Origin: Haplosporangium gracile
Taxonomy: Eukaryota; Mortierellomycota; Mortierellomycetes; Mortierellales; Mortierellaceae
Length of the DNA: 15,645 bases
Reading direction: 5' to 3'
Assembly (NCBI GenBank): GCA_015499985.1
Contig: JAAAUF010000943.1
Span: 1-15,645, forward strand
Position numbers and translations under genes: made by a program. Every line of letters begins with the position of its first letter. Within the stretch, counting starts at the first letter, position 1. Positions 8,363 through 15,645 of this stretch are shown here, piece by piece. The notes below the pieces were generated by a model. That model had not been told where the DNA came from. It did not search any database and saw only the letters and a list, made by a program, of their open reading frames with translations.

Positions 8363-10318
8363 CTATGGGTTGTTGATGGGTAGTAGCGGCTTGCTAAGGA
8401 TCTCGTAGTCGAACCTGGATGCTCTGCCTCGGGTTAGACAGACGCATGGCGAGATCTCGTCGTAATTGTACCTAAAGATGTTTTTAAAAAAAGATGTTAC
8501 TGATTAGAATCATCATTCATCATTCATCATTTATCAGTCATCAATATATCAGTCATCAATACATCAATACATCAACATATCAATCAATACACGCTGTTGT
8601 TGATTTTGAAGCCGATTAGCTCAATAGGGTGGCGCTGTTGAACCACAGGAACCAGGCACAAACTGGGCTGGATTTATCAATGATGCTTGGAGCTTACTGC
8701 ATTTGGTCAATGTAAAACTTGATCGCGTTCTTGTTGGCTATTTCACAAGGCCATGAATAGAGGTCATTCAAAAAAGCGTCAGCGTATGTCTAAGTCTCTC
8801 TTTTCTAGCTCCTAACAGTAACAAAACCAACCATCCCCAGTAGAGAGTCCATTCTAAGTTACCTTTGAACACCGTCAGCATAACCTTTTCCATGTGGGTC
8901 GCCTTTCCAATGGTCTCGAGCAGGCCAATGAGATATGCGCCAATGCCTCGCCGTTGATATTCAGGCACAATCTGGATCTCGAAGCTAAATGAACGAAATC
9001 ATCATACAGCACAGTGTAACGGAGGAGGAGGAAGAGGAGGAGGAGGAAGAGAAGGAGGAAGAGAAGGAGGAAGAGAAGGAGGAAGAGAAGGAGGAGAACA
9101 TCGAATACAGTGTTTTAGCGCGCGTCTTACATGTTCACTCTCCGGCATATATTCAAATGAAAATGAACGTTACCAGTAGGCAACCTCGGCGTCGCGATCG
9201 GTCATGGTCTCCTCATCGACAAACTGAAAGTGGACCATGCCGACTGGCACGTCTTTATCGAACGCGATCAGATACCGCGACGTGACATCCTGCATCTCAT
9301 CTTCCTTGTCCTCTCTGCACCAGCCATCTTTGGATTTGATGTACCTATATTGACATACAGACAACTATTGTTATGAAGTCAAGCACATGCATTTGAATTA
9401 TAACTACGGTGACATTTGACAATTGTGTAGAAATGAAAAGTCTCTGACTTACAGCTCGCTCATGTTAGACTCAACCAGGTCAGTGGCAAAGGTAAGAAGC
9501 GCAGGGGTTATGTCATCAATATGATACGCGACGGTCGAGAGGGTGCATTCGGGATATCTACTCCGCACGCAAGAAGATGAGTGAAAAAGTGGACGGGATG
9601 AGATGTCGTTAGAAGAATGGGCGGGTCTGTATTCGCTTTGTTGTCGTTGAGTGGCTGGTTGTTAGAAACAATCGAAACGTTCATGATTATTTGAGTAAAG
9701 GGGTAATAATAATACCCTTCTGGAGTGTGCTCTTTTTGCAAGGCAAAGAGTTCGTTCAATTCAACCGAGGTGAGCTATTAGTTTGTGGATTGTTTTTTGA
9801 AGTGAGCAGAGCGGGAGCCACAAGGAGAGGCAGAATAAAGGGCGGAGCACAATCCATCAAAGAAAAGAAAAGAGGGAGTAGGAACGGAGAGTCAGGGAGC
9901 AGTGACCGAGCATGCCTTTTTTTTTCATGGCAACATGAGAGTGAATCATGAGGCGACGAGAGTGGGAGGGAGACAGAGAGAGCAATGTGAAAATGTCGTG
10001 GCTGACCTTGTTGGCCTGAGCCAAGCGAGTGTTGGCTACAGTTCCTGGCTAGAAGTGAAAGTGAAGGAGTTGAATGGACAATGAGTCAAGGATGTGTTTT
10101 TTGCTGATGAGGAATGGACATAGCTGTGAAGTCGTTTCTTTTGGTATTTCCGGCTGGTTTTTGTGTGTTTTGTTTGTTGGTGTTGTTGTAATCGGACAGG
10201 ATCTTATCGGCGGGAGTGAGTTGTTGATCTGGCAGGGAATGTGATATTCCTTGTTGGTGAGCATCCTCTTTGTTGTTGTTGTTGTTGTTGAGAGTGCGTA
10301 TATATGTACCTTGGGCAT
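8363..10318 (-). CDS. NAA40: histone N-alpha-acetyltransferase, NAA40/Nat4 (NatD) family (8 exons, 218 aa)
   Basis: Minus-strand exons are 10318-10310, 10048-10007, 9774-9716, 9557-9453, 9344-9174, 8984-8863, 8737-8698 and 8471-8363. All introns are GT-AG (108-261 nt) and the total is 657 nt, ending in TAG. The family acetylates the N-termini of histones H4 and H2A using acetyl-CoA. Matches are AQANKLTSVELNELF (13-27), the ESNMSELY segment before KDGW (65-80), RYLIAF (95-100), HFQF (110-113), CFEIQI (129-134), the acetyl-CoA loop QRRGIG (139-144), HMEKVMLTVFKAN, and the C-terminal DYEILSK (204-210). Human NAA40 is about 237 residues, so the length fits. The start is the weakest part: exon 1 encodes only MPK, chosen because a TAG directly precedes exon 2 in frame and because ATGCCCAAG is followed by GTACAT. 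Exon 2 has an unusual GTCAGC donor. The family call is secure; the N-terminus is tentative. Confidence 0.9.
8532..8561 (+). repeat. 15-bp tandem repeat (x2) in a TCAT-rich NAA40 intron
   Basis: Two adjacent copies of TATCAGTCATCAATA lie within NAA40 intron 7 (8697-8472). They are surrounded by degenerate CATTCATC and ATCAATAC units from about 8510 to 8590. This looks like simple slippage-derived sequence. Confidence 0.85.
9021..9098. repeat. 78-nt pure purine tract with 12-bp tandem units
   Basis: The plus strand is only A and G for 78 nt. Units of GAAGGAGGAAGA repeat nearly four times at 9051-9095. In the sense of NAA40 it is a polypyrimidine tract inside intron 5 (9173-8985), ending about 36 nt before the acceptor, where it may bind polypyrimidine-tract factors. 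The Glu/Lys-rich frame it creates on the plus strand is not a gene. Confidence 0.9.
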
Positions 10319-10386
10319 AATGGTGGATGCGAGTGAGGACAAGGATAATAAAGTGAAAGTTAAGTTGACTTGTTTCTGTTTTAATT

Positions 10387-10404
10387 AAAAAAAAAAAAAA
10401 AAAA
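10387..10404 (+). repeat. A18 homopolymer in the divergent promoter
   Basis: Eighteen uninterrupted A residues follow TTAATT. Poly(dA:dT) tracts commonly exclude nucleosomes in fungal promoters; that role here is inference. Confidence 0.9.
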
Positions 10405-10784
10405 GAGGGGAGGGAGGGCAGGATCCGGCCTTCACTGTCTTTGTTTTCCGTCTTTTGTCGTCGTGTTTGTCAGAAGAGAGCCAGGGCCAGGTCGCTGGGG
10501 GGAGAGGGAAGTTCATTTGCAAATGAAATTTTGACTCTTTTTTGCTGCCAATTAAATGTGACAACTAGAATCCTTGTTGCCTTTGGCTCTCGTCTCTTTT
10601 GCAACATACATTTTTTTTTTGTATCTCTTTTAGGGGGGCAGCATCCAACCTGGCGACCCTTTTTTTTTGTCCGTTTCTTTCACCATCTTGTCTCTACTTC
10701 TTTTTTCTGTTATTCCTTCTGTCTTCTGTCCTTCCTCCTTTATTTTATTTTTTTATTTATTTTTTTCCCCTTGCACAACAACAC

Positions 10785-10925
10785 GTAAGTCAGTGTTAAC
10801 ATCTCTGCCCAATTGTCATTGTTGTCTATCAAATATACTTATTTCGGTCATCCTTGTGTGTCTCTGTGTCTCTTGTATCTTCTCTTCTTTCCGTCCCTTT
10901 CCTTTTTCCTTTTCTTGTTTGGCAG
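10785..10925 (+). other. candidate 5' UTR intron of the RasGEF gene
   Basis: A perfect consensus donor GTAAGT at 10785-10790 is followed 141 nt from its first base by TTTGGCAG at 10918-10925, after a pyrimidine-rich stretch. If spliced, transcription of the RasGEF gene starts upstream of 10785. Other acceptors downstream are possible. Confidence 0.35.
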
Positions 10926-11337
10926 CAGCCAGTAGCCAGGCTTCAGTCTTGTCTCTCTTGGTCGCAGTGAGTTGTGTGCCTGAGCCTCTTCTTTTCTTTT
11001 GTGTTTCCCCTCCCTGCCTTCCTTTCTTCCTTCCTTCCATCCATTGACATCGACCAACTGACCATAACTATCAACCCTCTCATTCACACACTCACACATT
11101 TTCTCTCTCCTACTCATTTTCCTTACATTCCTTCCTTAACCACTCACTCATCTCATCCTATATATCCTATACATCCTCTTCGCTCAGACCGCTACTTTTC
11201 TTTCACACTCGCTGTCGTTTGTCATCTGACTACTCACCAGTCTACGGCACCCAACCTCAACCCGTCCTTTCTTTTCTTTTGGCTCTGGGCCCCGCTGGCC
11301 ATCCACCCCAGTACTGCCAATACATATATAGCCAGCC

Positions 11338-14300
11338 ATGGAAGAGATCCAGTCGATGCTGGCAAGGTCGGCCGATGCGCTCTCCTCCGGCAACTTCAAG
11401 GTATAAACAGACAGTTTTACAAGGAAGGATCAACATATATATATTAGCATTTAGCAAAGCGCTGTTACTGTTGGTTGTTGCTGCTGCAGCCCGTCCCTCC
11501 CGACCCACTTTGTCAGCCGGAAAACCACGACCTAACTGCAAGCACCTTTTGTCAACAACAACAACAAGTGAACGGGCTCAGTCCAGGACCAATGAAAGAA
11601 AATATACTGACCCGACGGGCACTCTCTCATATGTATTGTACGCTGCTTAGGATGCCTACTTTTGTTACCTGGATATCATCGACGCTGCCGCGATCGAACT
11701 CCGGAAAGTCAAGTTCATTGCCAATGGTACTGTCCTCGTGATCATCCTCACCCTCCTCGCCCCCTTGCAGAGTGTTTCGACCCGTCAAAAAAAGTTTTAT
11801 GCTCCATTGCTCGTCCATTAGTTTCGCTTGGACTGATGACCTTATACTGCTGTTCGTATTTTTCTTTGGACTAGTTGCCATCACCTCGTCGACAACAGTG
11901 TCACTCATAACCATCACGCGGTCTAGTGTCGCCTATGCGCAGGATATACTCTCTAAACACAATGCTGCTATCGCAGCTATCACAGAGCCCTCGTCCCTTC
12001 CACGAAAGACATCGCTCTCTAGGCACTCGGACAGGATCACTTCAGGACAGACAAAGACAGTAACTATGTTGACAGAGCAATTGCAGGCCACAGGCCCGGA
12101 TCTGAGCGGCACAGAGTCACAACAGCCGCCTTCGCCCGCCTCCTCCAGAGTCTCCTCCTTCTCCTCCCGATCTGGACCCACCAACAACTTTACTGCTAAT
12201 CCTGCCGTCTCCCCGCCACTCAGCCGCACATCCCTACCAACCATCCCACCAAAACCTACGCGGCGGCCTCCTCCACCAACTGTCTCGCCGACACCACCCA
12301 ATAGAAGTCCACTCTTGGGCTTTTCAGAGAACGGGATTATGCCGTCCTTAGGAGGCAACGCCAGCCCCAATAATGCCCTCTCTAGTGGATCTGGAAGCAA
12401 TCAGACGACCCCAACAGCAGAGTATCCAACCCGCCCACAATCTATGCCAACCCAACACATGGCCATCGGTGGACTCGAGTCACCCCCTCAATCTAAACCA
12501 CCATTGCCACCCAAACCGGCGCGTCTGTACAGGAAGCTCAACGATATCAAAGTGGAGGAAATTTCTATGGACGAGGATGACTCGGATGAAGACGATGACG
12601 ATGACGACGACGACGACCTAGAAGGTAAGATCGGCGTGGCTCAAAAAGGATGACCTGTTTTTTGTTCACAGCGTGACGATGGTCAGACCATGCACAAAGT
12701 TCCAAAATTTAACACAGCCTGCTCTGCCTAGGTCATGTGTTCTCACCATCTCTCAACCGGAGGGCATCCTCACCCAGCATAGCCATTCCAGCTCCGACAA
12801 GGCGACCAGGAACACCACTCTCGGTCCCAACTTCACCAACACTCTCACCCTCCAGCATCTCTTCCAGCATCTCCTCAGCTGACCGCTCTCGCCCATATAC
12901 CCTGCCTCAGTATGCAGCTCTCAGTAGCCAGAACAGCGCTTTTATCACCGTCATCCCTGACGGCAGTGTCGACCCTACCAACTTGGTCGAGGCAGAGCGG
13001 ATCAATGGCGACAACGAGGACCAGCTGGCGCAAAAGACGTACGGGCCCAGTGACCATATCCCTTTGATCCCAGTGACGCCTCTCAGGACAACCCATCGAA
13101 CCCTCGTCGAAAAGGAAAAGACCTGCTCCACCAAACTCGCCGAGACTCGTCAGAAATTTCAGGAGAGATCACTCCAAGCTCAGGGCAACGACAATAGCAA
13201 CAAGACGAAACGAGACCCGTCCGAGGACGAGGTCGACCTTCAGACGCTACAGGAGAATCTCAACAAGTATACCTCCATGATCGCCAATGTCATGGCCACT
13301 ATCACCAAAGTCCGTGAGCTTCTTTATCGGTCGGCCAGTATCACGTCCATTCTTGAATTCCCAGCATATCTTGTCGCTTACCAGCTTACGTTGGTCGAAT
13401 CCGCCATTTTCCTGGAGATTCCGCCTGCCGCCCTTTTGACTCACTCGCCTAAATCGCCCCACCGGACTATCACTGCTTCGACTGACTTTTTCAACTACCT
13501 GACGCGCATGATCGAGTACTCCGTCCTGTTTCCACCCGAGGCGTCGGGACGAGCACAGTGTATGCACTACTGGGTCAAGGTCGCTGTGAAGCTGCACGAA
13601 TTGGAGAATTTTCAGACCCTGAAGGCTGTTCTCTCTGCTCTGGGAACGCCGCCAGTTAAAAGGCTGAAGCGGACATGGGGTTTTGTGCCGAGGAAGAGTA
13701 TGCACAAGCTAGAGACACTTTCGGAACTGATGAGCGAGACTAGGAATTACGGGAAATATCGCGAGATGATGTCCAGTCTTCATGCAGGAACCATGAATTC
13801 GCCATCGATTGTCTCACCGATTCACTCCGGTTCGGCCTCAGCGCCGCCGTCTGGGAAACATGACATTCTCAGCTTGAACGGCGTCAGCAACAGTCTATCA
13901 CACCTCGGATTTAGGACCAAGGAAGCAGCGCGGAGGCCGATGGTGCCGTTCTTGGGTACGTTTATCATGGACATTACGTATTTATTGGCGGCCGTCAAGA
14001 AGACCAATAGCACTGCGCCACCCATCTCAGACCAAATCCCAGCAACGTCCAGTTTACGTGTTAAGCCTGCCTCGAGCTCACCTATGGCCGGCATCCAGTT
14101 CGCACCCGAGGATGATGTGCGGATACAGGACCTCTTAATGACTCTGACGGCCTACCAATCAGGACCTAAGTATTCGTCACAGCCACCCCGACCCTACATT
14201 AAGGCCGCCACCAAAAACCACCACCACTTCCGTGCGCCTTCGCTCTCGTCGGCGCTTCATCGGACCGCCAAATACAGGACATCATCGGTCGATCGACAGA

Positions 14301-14698
14301 TTGGTGGCAATATTACGCACCAGTCCTCATACGATGAAGAAGAGGATGATGTTTCGGGCAATGGAATCCGTCCGACGCAGCAGTTGATTCTCCACTACCT
14401 CTTGACTCGACCCTGGGTACCCGAGAGGATGGTGGACGAGTTGAGTACGATTCGCGAGCCCTCCAAGAACAAGAATTTGTCGTCTGGAACAGTCTCGAGG
14501 ACGAGTGCGGGTGGATCGACTCACAGCTGGCCTGGATTGACGGCTGGTCCGGGCATGGCAGGAGGCGGGGCGGGATCAATGTACAGCCAGATCTCGACCA
14601 CAAGCACTATCCAACGGGGGAGCACCGGTAGCAATAGTGGAGATGGTGGTCATAATGGAAGTGGCGGTAGCTCCCGACCGACCAGCGTCGACGAATAA
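11338..14698 (+). CDS. RasGEF (Cdc25-type) domain protein with MIT-like N-terminus (4 exons, 951 aa)
   Basis: Exons in the preferred model are 11338-11400, 11651-11726, 11875-12624 and 12732-14698; introns are GT-AG and phases sum to 952 codons with TAA. The start has a good context (GCCATGG). The catalytic RasGEF domain spans about 510-775: QLTLVE (514-519), FNYLTRMIEYS, NFQTLKAVLSALG and RLKRTW (589-612), NYGKYREMM, PFLGTFIMDI (702-711), and a late helix HYLLTRPWVPERM (about 851-863). It would exchange GDP for GTP on a Ras-family GTPase. Residues 1-46 (ALSSGNFKDAYFCYLDIIDA) resemble the two-helix MIT/TPR pattern. Then come Ser/Pro-rich disorder, SH3-ligand motifs PPKPTRRPPPP (171-181) and PPLPPKPAR (255-263), and an acidic run (279-295). 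A low-complexity insert of about 50 residues sits inside the catalytic domain (648-697). No clear REM domain is seen. The exon 2/3 junction is the least certain. Confidence 0.9.
11490..11567 (+). other. possible in-frame 78-nt cassette exon in RasGEF intron 1
   Basis: Within the 250-nt gap between exons 1 and 2, CTGCTGCAG ends at 11489 and GTGAAC begins at 11568. The 78 nt between them are open in phase 0 and encode 26 residues (PVPPDPLCQPEN, ending in QQQQQ). The two resulting introns would be 89 and 83 nt, normal sizes for fungi. Inclusion gives 977 aa but would interrupt the MIT-like hairpin between FK and DAY, so I prefer skipping as the main form. Confidence 0.3.
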
Positions 14699-14756
14699 CA
14701 CTCTGTGATCTGAAAGTAGCTCGTCCTCTGCATCTTACAACACATGGATTAGACTC

Positions 14757-14780
14757 TTTTTTTTTTTTTTTTTTTTTTTT
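14757..14780 (+). repeat. T24 homopolymer in the 3' flank of the RasGEF gene
   Basis: Twenty-four T residues lie 59 bp after the stop codon. It may lie in the 3' UTR. Such runs are prone to assembly length error. Confidence 0.9.
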
Positions 14781-15645
14781 ACAAACCCCCCTTCCTGCCC
14801 TTCGATACCAACACGACGCATTCTCACACTCTGTAACACACCCTGTTTTCATTTCCTCTTTTCTCTTCCAAATGTACATGTACAGTAAAAAACAAGCAAG
14901 AAATTGAAGCATACATATATTTGGTTAATTGGCTTTACTTCCAGAGGTGCATGCAACGGTCCAACGACTGAACGTTGTGTTCGTGGGCACGTGCCATTAC
15001 GTCCAAGTAATGGGAAAAGCGGTTTGAAGAGATTAGATCCCACTTTTTCCGCCACCCGTTTTTTGCGAAATCAAGTAAAAGTTGCCAAGTTTTCAGTTAA
15101 GAAGCCTTAAAGAGGAAGTTCAAGTTGCAACGCTATAAGTTGCTTTTCGAAAAGGATGGTGCATAGCAATACTGGTCATCATGAATTTTGCATAGCCTTT
15201 TTAACTGTTAATGTTCATTTTTTCCGTGCTCTGTGTATCACCGTTTTGTTCCCTTAACTTCAAATGGCTGGCCGTTTGTTTTCTTTCCAACTTCTGCGTG
15301 AATAGAAAGAAAAATTGACTCCATCTTTTTATGCCCATTAGCTTTTTGCTGGCAAAGCAACGTTAGTATGTTTTTCCACTTCACTTATTGTCCTCAGTAA
15401 CAAATGGTCTTTTATTTTCAGTTGGCTTTTTTATTGTTCCTGAAATGGAATTGAACCCCCAAAGAAAGGGTGACAAGGAGTAGAACCCCGATTTCGAGAT
15501 AACATCTTCAATTGCAAGGTTAGCGTTCACCTTTTTTTTTTTCGTGTCTAGGTAGATGAACACCAACAGAAAGAAGACAATGGAAGTTAATTTATCAATA
15601 ATTTTTTTTTATACTTTGAAAGCGAAAAGAGAGGCTTTTTTTTTT
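14781..15645. other. 3' flank, no gene recognised
   Basis: The sequence is AT-rich with many T runs. Open frames on either strand are short and lack family features. The nearest thing to a signal is a palindromic E-box at 14986-14995. It may be the far upstream region of a gene beyond the window. Confidence 0.6.
14986..14995. promoter_or_regulatory. palindromic E-box GGCACGTGCC
   Basis: A perfect 10-bp palindrome contains CACGTG, the core site of fungal bHLH factors of the Cbf1/Pho4 type. A small inverted repeat (CAACG at 14962-14966, CGTTG at 14973-14977) lies just before it. A single site of this length can occur by chance. Confidence 0.25.

Larger units (their letters stand above)
10319..11337. 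promoter_or_regulatory. divergent promoter region between NAA40 and the RasGEF gene
   Basis: The two start codons point away from each other across 1,019 bp. On the NAA40 side no ATG occurs in the sense strand from 10319 to about 10513. On the RasGEF side no plus-strand ATG occurs from 10559 to 11337 and the sequence is pyrimidine-rich, with TTTATTT and CTTCC runs. A PacI-like TTAATTAA (10381-10388) adjoins an A18 run (10387-10404), a typical nucleosome-poor promoter element. Exact start sites cannot be read from the sequence. Confidence 0.6.

Noticed and set aside
8611..8670. tRNA-like start (GCCGATTAGCTCAATAGGG, box-A-like) on the plus strand inside NAA40 intron 7
   Set aside because: An anticodon-like stem can be drawn, but there is no box B, T arm or matching acceptor stem, so it is at most a relic.
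8472..8697. TGATGA and CTGA motifs suggesting a C/D snoRNA in NAA40 intron 7
   Set aside because: The intron is made of repeated TGATGAA and TCAT units, so these short boxes occur many times by composition; no terminal stem was found.
8989..9285. Plus-strand frame with a long Glu/Lys run
   Set aside because: It is the purine tract of NAA40 intron 5 plus antisense of NAA40 exon 5.
11933..12400. Minus-strand frame of 155 codons opposite the RasGEF gene
   Set aside because: It is the shadow of the Ser/Pro-rich coding exon 3.
15440..15500. Box-B-like GGAATTGAACC (minus-strand tRNA T arm)
   Set aside because: The T stem has a mismatch, and no box A or acceptor partner lies at the right distance.

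Overview
The window reads as nuclear DNA of a filamentous, early-diverging fungus; Mortierellomycotina (Mortierella and relatives) is my best guess. The reasons are several short GT-AG introns per gene, pyrimidine-rich leaders, many microsatellites and homopolymers, and conserved fungal genes. The taxon is inference and no search was run. Four protein-coding genes can be assembled with splice sites whose phases close exactly.

Layout. (1) 1-1020: non-coding or decayed DNA with a 77-bp tandem duplication, then the upstream region of gene A. (2) 1021-3348, plus: gene A, a five-exon GWT1/PIG-W GPI-inositol acyltransferase (602 aa). (3) 3512-6105, minus: gene B, a two-exon BEM1/Scd2-type polarity scaffold, SH3-SH3-PX-PB1 (723 aa). 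It is convergent with gene A, with 163 bp between the stops. (4) 6106-8362: a long leader and promoter for BEM1, microsatellites, and about 1.5 kb with no recognisable gene. (5) 8363-10318, minus: gene C, an eight-exon NAA40/Nat4-type N-alpha-acetyltransferase (218 aa). (6) 10319-11337: a divergent promoter region shared by genes C and D. (7) 11338-14698, plus: gene D, a large RasGEF-domain protein (951 aa in the preferred model) with an MIT-like helical hairpin at its N-terminus, proline-rich SH3-ligand motifs and a very acidic segment. (8) 14699-15645: 3' flank with no gene seen.

Function. GWT1 acts in the ER on GPI-anchor synthesis and so on cell-wall mannoprotein delivery. BEM1 organises Cdc42 polarity complexes. 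The RasGEF would load GTP onto a Ras-family GTPase. NAA40 acetylates the N-termini of histones H4 and H2A. GWT1, BEM1 and the RasGEF all bear on polarised growth, but nothing in the sequence shows co-regulation.

The most notable points are: the MIT-like/RasGEF architecture with a possible in-frame cassette exon inside the MIT-like hairpin; two unusually long leaders without ATG (646 and 779 nt) in front of BEM1 and the RasGEF; and the frameshifting 77-bp duplication at the left edge. I see no CRISPR array, transposon, tRNA or rRNA gene, and no convincing wholly new system.
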